Source: a virus
Virus record (IMG/VR): IMGVR_UViG_3300020470_000041
Coordinates: 1 to 42,740 of that record
Strand: one strand, 5' to 3'
Length of the DNA: 42,740 nucleotides
The position numbers were made by a program, and so were the translations under genes. Every line of letters starts with the position of its first letter. Positions within the stretch are counted from its first letter, which is position 1. Below the pieces are notes generated by a model that searched no databases, was not told the DNA's origin, and worked only from the letters and a program-made list of their open reading frames with translations. Positions 1-5,496 of the stretch are shown piece by piece.

Positions 1-25
1 TTACGATCCTTAATTATAAACAATC

Positions 26-34
26 TGTGGAAAA
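26..34 (-). promoter_or_regulatory. DnaA-box-like site (TTTTCCACA on the minus strand)
   Basis: The sequence TGTGGAAAA is the reverse complement of TTTTCCACA, the DnaA-box form known from cyanobacteria. Identical 9-mers lie at 455-463, 2370-2378 and 4758-4766. The match is seen directly; any function is speculative because T4-like phages normally replicate without DnaA. Confidence 0.3.
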
Positions 35-71
35 CTTCGTCTTTTCAGTATTACAAAACCCACTCAACATT

Positions 72-350
72 ATGTCTAATTCTCCTCATTTTGCACCTAC
101 ATTTACTCGTGAAGAGTTATCATTACTGAAACTTCTTGTTTTACAAGAATTACAAGAATATGATGACCTTGAAGATACATCTAAAGAGGGTAATATTTAC
201 TCTATGTGTAAACAACTTGTTTCTAAGTTATCAACAGTTAAGGAGACAACTTATGGTCGCAAAAGTGTTGATAAAGAATATGAAATTGCAAACATGTTCT
301 ATCAAGAAACCTTAGAGAATATGGGTATTGAAAATCCACCTAACCTTTAA
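72..350 (+). CDS. Small hypothetical phage protein (92 aa)
   Basis: I do not recognise this family. The frame is open back to a GTG at 27, but the ATG at 72 gives a more natural start (MSNSPHFAPTFTREELS). The GTG lies inside a TGTGGAAAA motif and has no ribosome binding site. The product is hydrophilic and probably helical: a Leu-rich stretch (LSLLKLLVLQELQEYDDLED, about residues 15-34) is followed by a basic middle and an acidic C-terminus. No signal peptide, membrane segment or catalytic motif is visible. It is the first of a run of very small genes at the left end. Function unknown; the coding call rests on ORF length and composition. Confidence 0.6.
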   Translation: MSNSPHFAPTFTREELSLLKLLVLQELQEYDDLEDTSKEGNIYSMCKQLVSKLSTVKETTYGRKSVDKEYEIANMFYQETLENMGIENPPNL

Positions 351-355
351 AGATT

Positions 356-454
356 ATGACCGCAATGTTACTACTAATGGATGCAAGTGTTCTTTCTACG
401 ATTATACTTAGTTTCGTGTTTTTAGGTATCGATATTATCAACAATACACGGTAG
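356..454 (+). CDS. Putative tiny membrane peptide (32 aa)
   Basis: This short frame begins six bases after the previous stop and encodes MTAMLLLMDASVLSTIILSF followed by VFLGIDIINNTR. Most of it is one hydrophobic segment (about residues 4-27) with a short polar tail, which fits a single-span membrane peptide. Tiny hydrophobic peptides are common between early genes of T4-like phages. The ribosome binding site is weak (AAAG about 3-5 bases upstream of the ATG). Support is hydrophobicity, tight spacing and lack of any competing frame. No function can be assigned. Confidence 0.45.
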   Translation: MTAMLLLMDASVLSTIILSFVFLGIDIINNTR

Positions 455-462
455 TTTTCCAC
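455..462. repeat. Left arm of an 8-bp inverted repeat, overlapping a TTTTCCACA box
   Basis: TTTTCCAC at 455-462 pairs perfectly with GTGGAAAA at 479-486 across a 16-base spacer. A GTA/TAC pair outside the arms (451-453 and 489-491) could extend the stem after a small bulge. There is no U-tract, so this is not a typical terminator. It also contains a complete cyanobacterial-type DnaA box (455-463). It lies between two tiny genes in the AT-rich stretch 455-569, in which I otherwise see nothing. Confidence 0.45.
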
Positions 463-569
463 AAGTTTCTATTAATTAGTGGAAAAAGTACAATCATTTT
501 AAATGTATTAAAAAACATATATGTGTTGTTTATTTCGATTACTTAATGAGGATATTAAGGGTCTTCTAA

Positions 570-671
570 ATGTTACTCAGAGTCGTTATCTTTGCGGGCA
601 TTCTAACACAAACGCTCGGAAATGTCAAGGAGGTTCGATATAAGTTACGAGACCCTTATAATCGATTCTGA
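570..671 (+). CDS. Putative tiny membrane-anchored protein (33 aa)
   Basis: The frame encodes a hydrophobic N-terminus (MLLRVVIFAGILTQTLGN) followed by a charged tail (VKEVRYKLRDPYNRF). This would suit a small membrane-anchored or signal-bearing peptide. A ribosome binding site AAGGG (557-561) lies 8 bases before the ATG. That same stretch forms a 9-bp inverted repeat with 650-658 near the 3' end of the gene, so folding could hide it. A perfect AAGGAGGT (627-634) inside the gene encodes Lys-Glu-Val and has no start codon behind it, so I treat it as coincidental. The tail reads like real protein, but family and function are unknown. Confidence 0.5.
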   Translation: MLLRVVIFAGILTQTLGNVKEVRYKLRDPYNRF

Positions 672-684
672 GTGAAGCAAATGT

Positions 685-713
685 TTGACAGACTTCGTGC
701 ATTATGTTATAAT
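685..713 (+). promoter_or_regulatory. Perfect consensus sigma70-type promoter
   Basis: TTGACA (685-690), a spacer of exactly 17 bases and TATAAT (708-713) match the bacterial housekeeping consensus at all twelve positions. The -10 is embedded in TTATGTTATAAT, shared with the promoter at 1471-1499. Transcription would start near 720 and run through a roughly 140-base leader to the gene at 859. Such promoters are expected for early phage genes read by unmodified host polymerase. Confidence 0.8.
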
Positions 714-858
714 AACTCTGTAGAGTTTCAGAAACAATTAGTGTACCACAATTTGAGTCTTATGTAAAGCAATAAGGGACAGTCTATAAAGTGTCACAGC
801 ATTTCCCCATTATGTGTTAAAAACGTGTATTATAAGAAAGTAATACAAACCGACCTAA
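714..858 (+). other. Leader of the 859 gene with TTATGT elements
   Basis: No convincing gene is seen here. The stretch holds TCTTATGTAAAGC (758-770), exactly repeated at 1592-1604 behind the second promoter, and ATTATGTGTTAA near 806. It also has a weak GACA/TGTC hairpin near 778-800. It may be a 5' untranslated leader or a small RNA; nothing in the sequence decides which. Confidence 0.4.
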
Positions 859-1209
859 ATGAGAAAGATTGAAAGTGACATGAATCGTGCAGTAATTAAC
901 CGCACTAATTGGAGCAAATCAAACACAACAGTTTGCTACAATGAATCAACAAATTGTTCCACTATCTCTCTACATGGTCACCAAATTGCGTCTTACGATC
1001 ATAACACAAATGCAGTCAAATTAGACTCTTGTGGTTATGAAACAGTAACGACAAAAAGTCGTTTAAATGCTTTACTTAGTGAAGTAATGTATGGTGCAAA
1101 AGTATTTCAAAAGAACTGGGAATGGTTCGTGTCAATGTATAACCAAACTGAGTCATTTTTCGACGGTATGGTGTTAATTGATCACGATAATCGTCTTGAG
1201 GTTTGTTAA
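859..1209 (+). CDS. Conserved phage protein of unknown function (116 aa)
   Basis: The protein starts MRKIESDMNRAVINRTNWSK and contains a central run with a His-Gly-His-Gln-Ile-Ala strand, then GYETVTTKSRLNALLSE (about residues 59-75). A small DNA/RNA- or nucleotide-related phage family is familiar with this pattern (a NW...NT start, a LHGxxIA strand, then a Gly-x-x-T-x-TTKSRLNA motif), but no function is established that I can name. It has no signal peptide or membrane segment and ends in an aromatic WEWFVSMYN helix. No clear ribosome binding site precedes the ATG; a second in-frame ATG at residue 8 has GAAAG upstream and is an alternative. It is probably expressed early from the consensus promoter at 685-713. 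Confidence 0.75.
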   Translation: MRKIESDMNRAVINRTNWSKSNTTVCYNESTNCSTISLHGHQIASYDHNTNAVKLDSCGYETVTTKSRLNALLSEVMYGAKVFQKNWEWFVSMYNQTESFFDGMVLIDHDNRLEVC

Positions 1210-1255
1210 GCAAACTGTCGTCCTTATTACCAGTCCTTCGTTATTACTTTTCGTT

Positions 1256-1450
1256 ATGCAATTACCCACTGATTTGAGCAACTTATCCAAATTAGATTTG
1301 GAGATCTTGGACACACAAAACAAGATCAAATATGTAAGACTTCCTGTTAGAAACCCTCGCAAGTCTGAACTCTGGTTTACACAAACTAAAGGGGTCAGAA
1401 CTAACACAAATAGAGGGAAAATTAACACCAAGTCTGCTTCACTTATCTAA
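1256..1450 (+). CDS. Possible small basic protein (64 aa)
   Basis: From an ATG at 1256 the frame encodes MQLPTDLSNLSKLDLEILDT and then a basic Arg/Lys/Asn-rich tail ending NTKSASLI. The Leu-rich N-terminal half looks helical and the C-terminal half (RNPRKSELWF...NTNRGK) would suit nucleic-acid binding, which is an inference from charge only. The frame stays open upstream into the end of the 859 gene, but the codons there look like out-of-frame sequence. No ribosome binding site is visible. It sits in the 46-base-to-265-base gap between a real gene and a promoter. I do not recognise it. Confidence 0.35.
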   Translation: MQLPTDLSNLSKLDLEILDTQNKIKYVRLPVRNPRKSELWFTQTKGVRTNTNRGKINTKSASLI

Positions 1451-1470
1451 CACAGATTACACAGGGGTTG

Positions 1471-1499
1471 TTGACACAATCCCTTTTTTATGTTATACT
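1471..1499 (+). promoter_or_regulatory. Sigma70-type promoter for the oxygenase operon
   Basis: TTGACA (1471-1476), a 17-base spacer and TATACT (1494-1499) give eleven of twelve consensus bases at ideal spacing. Its -10 lies in TTATGTTATACT, matching the promoter at 685-713. The next gene on this strand is at 1715, so the transcript would carry a leader of about 210 bases. Confidence 0.8.
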
Positions 1500-1714
1500 A
1501 TAAAGTATAAACAACTGTGTGACCACTATGTAACACTTTGAATTTGATATTATGTGAGGGTTTGAGCAGCAAATGTGCAGTTAATTTGTGTTCTTATGTA
1601 AAGCGCGGGATCCGCGATGTCGGCTTAATAATGGATAGAGACCCTAACCTACAACGAACCGAAAACGAGAGCCATATATAAAAAGATTCCAAAATTTTTT
1701 CAGGTATAAAAAAG
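1500..1714 (+). other. Long leader with hairpin and repeated ATGTAA/ATGTGA elements
   Basis: There is no convincing gene. The stretch contains start-stop minimal frames (ATGTAA at 1528 and 1596, ATGTGA near 1552), the 13-bp direct repeat TCTTATGTAAAGC (1592-1604; other copy at 758-770), and a GC-rich hairpin (CGCGG 1604-1608, loop GAT, CCGCG 1612-1616) in otherwise AT-rich DNA. A TATATAAAA stretch near 1675-1683 could be a further promoter element but is unsupported. Confidence 0.45.
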
Positions 1715-1885
1715 ATGACCAAGGTTGATATAGAATGGCAGGATCAGTTTGGTCATTGGAAACATCTTGTGACTAAACATAATGAGAGAGATGCATTTAG
1801 GTCAGCACAAGCAAGAGCAAAGTCTACAGGTAAGAGACATAGGTTAATGAGTGAAGGTACTCTTCTTGATATACTGGAGCCATGA
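1715..1885 (+). CDS. Small conserved phage protein (56 aa), first gene of oxygenase operon
   Basis: The product begins MTKVDIEWQDQFGHWKHLVT and contains FRSAQARAKSTGKRHRLMSE (about residues 28-47). This layout, a short beta-rich start followed by an Arg/Lys-rich AQxRAKxTGKRHRL segment and a Leu-Leu-Asp-Ile tail, is familiar from small cyanomyovirus proteins of unknown role. The basic helix could contact nucleic acid or another protein (inference). AGGT lies 9 bases before the ATG. The stop overlaps the next start (ATGA at 1882-1885), so translation of the following oxygenase is probably coupled to it. Confidence 0.75.
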   Translation: MTKVDIEWQDQFGHWKHLVTKHNERDAFRSAQARAKSTGKRHRLMSEGTLLDILEP

Positions 1886-2541
1886 GTTTAGACTTTTGGT
1901 TTCCTACTGTTATATACAGAGAAGATCTCAATCCACCTGATGATGTAGATAGTGAAATAAAAAAATATTTTACAAATTTATGGGAAAAATTATCCCATAT
2001 AAAAAATAAACCGGCAAGTGTGACTGGTGATGTAATTAATGAATATAAGTTACATGAGAATCCTACCTTTAGTTGGTTGAATAATGAGATAGGGTATCAT
2101 TGTCAACAGTATATTAAGTCATTACATGGCGATGTAAGTAAGTATAAGATAAGTGCAAGCAAGAGTTGGCCAGTTATATGTAATAATGGTGGAACTATTA
2201 AACGACATAATCATAGAAATAGTTGTTTAAGTGCAGTATACTATGTTCAAGTACCTGATGATACAAGTGGTTATATAAAGTTTCTTGCAAGTCATAGTGA
2301 AATGGACTTTTTACCTTGTTCATATACAAGGTGTGAGTTTATTAATTCAACTGAAGCGATATATAAACCTGTGGAAAAAAGATTGATTATATTTCCTTCT
2401 TCTCTTTTCCATGAAGTATTACCATATATGGGTAAAGATGGACGATTTAGTATTTCGTATGATATAATGGTTACAGTAAGAGATGATTGTAACGTTGAAC
2501 ATTGTATTACTGACCCAAGTACCTGGCAAGATCTATTATGA
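1882..2541 (+). CDS. 2OG-Fe(II) oxygenase-like protein (219 aa, TIGR02466-like)
   Basis: This looks like a non-haem iron, 2-oxoglutarate-dependent oxygenase of the type found in many marine phages. Such enzymes hydroxylate a substrate while converting 2-oxoglutarate to succinate and CO2; the phage substrate is unknown. The N-terminus (FWFPTVIYREDL) is typical of the family. Likely metal ligands are His109 and His111 in KRHNHRNSCLSAVYYVQVP and His177 in IIFPSSLFHEVLPY, and Arg188 in GRFSISYDI would bind 2-oxoglutarate. HxH replaces the more usual HxD, which is common in this branch. It overlaps the genes on both sides by four bases (ATGA). Family call is strong, substrate unknown. Confidence 0.85.
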   Translation: MSLDFWFPTVIYREDLNPPDDVDSEIKKYFTNLWEKLSHIKNKPASVTGDVINEYKLHENPTFSWLNNEIGYHCQQYIKSLHGDVSKYKISASKSWPVICNNGGTIKRHNHRNSCLSAVYYVQVPDDTSGYIKFLASHSEMDFLPCSYTRCEFINSTEAIYKPVEKRLIIFPSSLFHEVLPYMGKDGRFSISYDIMVTVRDDCNVEHCITDPSTWQDLL

Positions 2542-3239
2542 ACTTTGATTATTTGGATCCTACCAACTACGGCGTTGTACAAACCCGACTTGATGACGAC
2601 CAACAAGAGTTAGTATGGAATTTACTTAAGAAGTATTCTCCTGAGAGTGCAGAATGGAGTGGTAATACTTTATTACATGTAGATGTAAATGATAAACAGT
2701 GGTCTATTACAGACGATGATCATGTATTTGAGAATACTATTCTTCGTCCCGTAGCAGATGCATATTTTAAACGGTACGGTTTACCCAAAATACCTAAAAC
2801 AACTAAGAATCATGGTATTTGTTTTAATCGGTTTTGGTGTAGAGCAAGTACAAGACATGATTATCAAAGTCTACACGATCATAAAGGTATATTCACGTTT
2901 GTTATATGGATGAAAATACCTGTTAATAGTAAACTTGAACGTGCAGACCAAGGTGGGTTCCGTCCTGAAGCAGGTGAAGTTTGTTTGACATATATTGATA
3001 CTCTTGGTACAATACAGAAGATGAACTTTAGTCTGTGTCCTAAGTGTAATGGACAGATGATTCTATTCCCAAGTGAAATGAATCATGTAGTATGGCCACA
3101 TCATTCAACTGATGAGTGGCGTATATCTGTTGCAGGTGATATTTCATTCAATAGTGATGAAGTATTCGATAAAATAGATGCAGCACCTGACCCTTCAGTT
3201 GAAAGAGAAGTAAACCCTGACTTTAGAATCAATGAGTGA
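2538..3239 (+). CDS. 2OG-Fe(II) oxygenase-like protein (233 aa), paralogue A
   Basis: A second oxygenase-like protein, from a different branch from its upstream neighbour but clearly paralogous to the product at 4299. Shared landmarks are YGxxxxxLD near the N-terminus, FxRFWC (about 96-101), SLHDHKGIFTFVIWMKIP (111-128), MILFPSEMNHVVWPHH (174-189) and RISVAGDI (195-202). His113 and His115 (or Asp114) with His183 are the likely iron ligands, and Arg195 the 2-oxoglutarate contact. A Cys-Pro-x-Cys at 167-170 is only half conserved in the paralogue. The start overlaps the upstream stop by four bases. Acting on a protein or sugar substrate is possible but unproven. Confidence 0.8.
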   Translation: MNFDYLDPTNYGVVQTRLDDDQQELVWNLLKKYSPESAEWSGNTLLHVDVNDKQWSITDDDHVFENTILRPVADAYFKRYGLPKIPKTTKNHGICFNRFWCRASTRHDYQSLHDHKGIFTFVIWMKIPVNSKLERADQGGFRPEAGEVCLTYIDTLGTIQKMNFSLCPKCNGQMILFPSEMNHVVWPHHSTDEWRISVAGDISFNSDEVFDKIDAAPDPSVEREVNPDFRINE

Positions 3240-3636
3240 AGACACCTTTGTTATATGCGATACAGATCTACGTATTGATCTTATCGATTTAGTTCAAACC
3301 AGAGCATTCTTTCAAAAGATTGACTTGACTGATGAACAAATTGATCTTTTAGCATGGAAATTAAAACATACATTAACGTGGGATTTCCTGTTTGGTCAGG
3401 TTGATACAGCAATCTGGAACTTCTGTGATGAATTTAATATAGATACTGATAGTAAGAATGATCCACGACCACATTATGGTGAGATTCAACCAGAGCCAGG
3501 ACGTGAAGCAGAGTTGAATAGAAGGGAAAAGGAACAAAAAGCACGAGAAAAGTACGTTAAAGACAACTTTGATATGGTTGAATTGGTTGCACCTGCGTGG
3601 ACTATCACAGTACCCATAAGGAAAAAAGATGCATAG
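3232..3636 (+). CDS. Hypothetical protein in oxygenase operon (134 aa)
   Basis: I do not recognise this protein. The N-terminal half is acidic and probably helical (TDEQIDLLAWKLKHTLTWDF, about residues 36-55). A charged, likely coiled or disordered segment follows (about 85-112, rich in Glu, Arg and Lys: EAELNRREKEQKAREKYVKD), and the C-terminus is a short beta-like stretch (APAWTITVPI). It has no cysteine pair, signal peptide or membrane segment. It overlaps the upstream oxygenase by 8 bases and the next gene by 8 bases. That places it inside the translationally coupled block between the two paralogous oxygenases, where it may be a partner protein (inference only). Confidence 0.65.
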   Translation: MSEDTFVICDTDLRIDLIDLVQTRAFFQKIDLTDEQIDLLAWKLKHTLTWDFLFGQVDTAIWNFCDEFNIDTDSKNDPRPHYGEIQPEPGREAELNRREKEQKAREKYVKDNFDMVELVAPAWTITVPIRKKDA

Positions 3637-3805
3637 AGAACTAACCTTTCACGTATACACTAAAAACAACGGGAATTCGGTGGTTGCTCATAATTTAAAC
3701 TTTGAAGAATTGGAAGATTTGGTATATAATGGTACTATTAACTTAGATAAACATGAGGTTGTACCTATTAAGGGGGAATCTTATGAGATTGAAGCGTCTT
3801 ATTGA
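3629..3805 (+). CDS. Small conserved phage protein (58 aa)
   Basis: The product MHRELTFHVYTKNNGNSVVA followed by HNLNFEELEDLVYNGTINLD and a short acidic tail ending EIEASY resembles small cyanomyovirus proteins with an MHRELTFHVY start. The opening strand, an Asn-Leu-x-x-Glu-Glu-Leu helix and a final SYEEASY-like tail are the visible features. It starts 8 bases before the upstream stop. The next start codon overlaps its TGA by one base (TGATG), so it belongs to the coupled operon. Function unknown. Confidence 0.7.
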   Translation: MHRELTFHVYTKNNGNSVVAHNLNFEELEDLVYNGTINLDKHEVVPIKGESYEIEASY

Positions 3806-4302
3806 TGAATCACCCCTTAGATAATCTTGAAAACTTCTTATCTAATTGGATAAATGAGTTAACTTTAACCCATAATGATGGTGTATACAATGGTCCAACG
3901 TGTCCGTATGCAAAAAAAGCAAGAACAAAGGTTGTTAAAGTACATAATTATACTAATGTGTATGATTTTTGGTCTGTTGTTAGTGCCGAATGTAATGGTT
4001 TTAACAGCTCTCTTGACGTTGTAGCGGTTTCAGCTGCTTCAAATCAAAGAATTATCAATCCACAACAGATGTCGGGCAGTATTGATGCTCTAAACAGTCT
4101 GTTAAACACTCAAAATAAGGATTTGTGGTTGTTAAGTTCGATTGATGAGACCTATACTATCTGTATTATACAGAGAATTACCGATTTAGATAACGAAGGT
4201 AAGGTACTTGAGGAAAAAGGTTACTATACTAAGCGATATAGTGACTATGTTTTCAATAAAAATGTCTTATTGAGACGAAAATTAAGGGAAAATTTAAAAT
4301 GA
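3805..4302 (+). CDS. Hypothetical protein with GPTCPYAKKAR motif (165 aa)
   Basis: Family not securely recognised. Near the N-terminus a WINELTL helix is followed by GPTCPYAKKARTKVVKVHNY (about residues 29-48). That faintly recalls proteins opening with a Trp-containing helix and a Cys-Pro-Phe-Ala-Lys motif such as DUF1415, but this is a weak resemblance. The middle is alpha/beta-like (SLDVVAVSAASNQRI) and the C-terminus is basic (LLRRKLRENLK). I chose the ATG at 3805 over a TTG three bases earlier because it overlaps the upstream stop as TGATG. The stop overlaps the next oxygenase start (ATGA). The context suggests a role linked to the oxygenases. Confidence 0.65.
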   Translation: MNHPLDNLENFLSNWINELTLTHNDGVYNGPTCPYAKKARTKVVKVHNYTNVYDFWSVVSAECNGFNSSLDVVAVSAASNQRIINPQQMSGSIDALNSLLNTQNKDLWLLSSIDETYTICIIQRITDLDNEGKVLEEKGYYTKRYSDYVFNKNVLLRRKLRENLK

Positions 4303-5087
4303 GATGTATTGACCTCCCAAATTACGGTATAGTTGAATATAAATTGGATGAAACTGAAATAAATCAGCTATATTCGCTTGTTAAAAAGTATTCTCCCGAT
4401 GGATATAAGTGGGAAGCAAATAAAATTATAGAAAAAAGCAGTACGCAACAACAATGGGGAGTATTTGATGACGAAAATCAGTTTCAACAGTCCGTTTTAT
4501 CGAAAGTTATTCATAATTACTTGGTTAAATATGGATTACCCTTCTGTGTAAACACAACTCATCAACATGAGTTCACTTTTCAGCGTTTTTGGTGCAATGC
4601 TTTCACTGAAGGACACTATCAAGCTGCTCATGACCATGATGCAGCGTTTTCTTTTGTCATTTGGTTGAATATTCCGTTCCATACTGATGATGAACGCTGT
4701 ATTCAAGGGTCAATGCACCCAGAAGCGGGTGATTTTATGCTAATTTACAACGATATCTGTGGAAAACAGCGAAAAAAGAGTTTTCACCTTTGTCCTGAGA
4801 TGAGTGGAACGATGATTTTGTTCCCAAGTCAACTTCATCATGCAGTTTATCCTCATTTTACAACAAATGAACCCAGAATTTCCGTTGCAGGAGACATTGC
4901 TGTTAGTAGTTACGCAGTTGGTGACCCAATTAACCCTTATATGATACAAGATCAGTTCGCAGATAAGGTAGATGCGGAAGAATTGAAGAGAATGAGTAGA
5001 ATAAACTCTCAAGAATATATTGTAAGAGATCCAAAGTTTAAAGAAATGTCAAAAAAGGACAAAAACACACTTTTCTTTAGTCTTTGA
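4299..5087 (+). CDS. 2OG-Fe(II) oxygenase-like protein (262 aa), paralogue B
   Basis: The third oxygenase of the operon and a paralogue of the 2538 product. The two share YGIVEYKLDE-like N-termini, FxRFWCN (94-100), HDHDAAFSFVIWLNIPF (111-127), PEAGDF, MILFPSQLHHAVYPHF (172-187) and RISVAGDI (193-200). Predicted iron ligands are His111, His113 and His181, with Arg193 for 2-oxoglutarate. It differs by a C-terminal extension of about 40 residues rich in charged residues (DKVDAEELKRMSR...SKKDKN). It overlaps the upstream stop by four bases and ends the coupled block. The reaction is probably an iron-dependent hydroxylation; the substrate is unknown. Confidence 0.8.
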   Translation: MRCIDLPNYGIVEYKLDETEINQLYSLVKKYSPDGYKWEANKIIEKSSTQQQWGVFDDENQFQQSVLSKVIHNYLVKYGLPFCVNTTHQHEFTFQRFWCNAFTEGHYQAAHDHDAAFSFVIWLNIPFHTDDERCIQGSMHPEAGDFMLIYNDICGKQRKKSFHLCPEMSGTMILFPSQLHHAVYPHFTTNEPRISVAGDIAVSSYAVGDPINPYMIQDQFADKVDAEELKRMSRINSQEYIVRDPKFKEMSKKDKNTLFFSL

Positions 5088-5133
5088 ATCATAAAGAACA
5101 AAAATACTACATAAACTTAGTTGCAATAGGTAT

Positions 5134-5283
5134 ATGAACGTAGAACTTGATTCCAATCAAGTAGAGTTGATTTTTGAAGCTGTTCAGTATAGAATAGAAA
5201 ATGATAATCATTTGATGTACCATCCCGCTACTCGCACTGATTATGAAGATTTAATGGCTCTTATTGAAGATGAATACTTATAA
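5134..5283 (+). CDS. Small hypothetical protein (49 aa)
   Basis: The frame encodes MNVELDSNQVELIFEAVQYR followed by IENDNHLMYHPATRTDYEDL and a short acidic end. It looks like a small all-helical protein (two amphipathic helices flanking a His/Pro turn), a layout common in tiny T4-like phage proteins. An AGG lies close before the ATG. The last 14 bases overlap the next small gene in another frame. Function unknown. Confidence 0.6.
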   Translation: MNVELDSNQVELIFEAVQYRIENDNHLMYHPATRTDYEDLMALIEDEYL

Positions 5284-5434
5284 CGTCTATATTGGTGAGA
5301 AACTTCTAATAGAAGATTGTCCCGAATCAGACCTCAAACACAAATTAGAGTTTATTCGAGCTTACTTTACACACTATCCTGAAGATGAGTTGCGTGAAGA
5401 AGAGATATTAGTCAAGAAAAACGACTCTAAATAA
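5270..5434 (+). CDS. Small hypothetical acidic protein (54 aa)
   Basis: The product MNTYNVYIGEKLLIEDCPES followed by DLKHKLEFIRAYFTHYPEDE and a Lys-rich end has a beta hairpin-like start and a helical centre. It starts 14 bases before the end of the upstream small gene, typical of compact phage packing. Its stop codon lies within TCTAAATAA, a late-promoter-like element (5426-5433). Family and function are not recognised. Confidence 0.6.
   Translation: MNTYNVYIGEKLLIEDCPESDLKHKLEFIRAYFTHYPEDELREEEILVKKNDSK
5426..5433 (+). promoter_or_regulatory. Late-promoter-like element (TCTAAATA)
   Basis: TCTAAATA differs from the T4 late consensus TATAAATA at one position and shares the CTAAATA core seen before other genes in the window. 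It overlaps the stop codon of the small gene ending at 5434 and lies about 64 bases before the glycosyltransferase ATG. Confidence 0.45.
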
Positions 5435-5444
5435 ATTAACACTA

Positions 5445-5473
5445 TGGACAATTTGATTTGACCGTGGTATACT
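5445..5473 (+). promoter_or_regulatory. Sigma70-type promoter for the glycosyltransferase
   Basis: TGGACA (5445-5450), a 17-base spacer and TATACT (5468-5473) give ten of twelve consensus bases. Transcription should begin near 5480, leaving only about 16 bases before the ATG at 5497. The gene therefore has a short leader with no visible ribosome binding site. Confidence 0.65.
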
Positions 5474-5496
5474 AATCATGTAACTTGTACAACGTT

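Noticed and set aside
627-634. Perfect AAGGAGGT Shine-Dalgarno sequence
   Set aside because: No start codon follows at a usable distance, and the bases encode Lys-Glu-Val in a plausible small gene.
681-767. A 28-codon frame (MFDRLRALCYNNSVEFQ...) over the promoter at 685-713
   Set aside because: It has no ribosome binding site and covers a promoter that matches consensus at all twelve bases, so a promoter reading is far more likely. It could still be a tiny gene, as its neighbours are also tiny.
540-858. Possible tRNA or known structured RNA (GGTTCGATA near 632)
   Set aside because: No cloverleaf with acceptor and anticodon stems can be formed around it.
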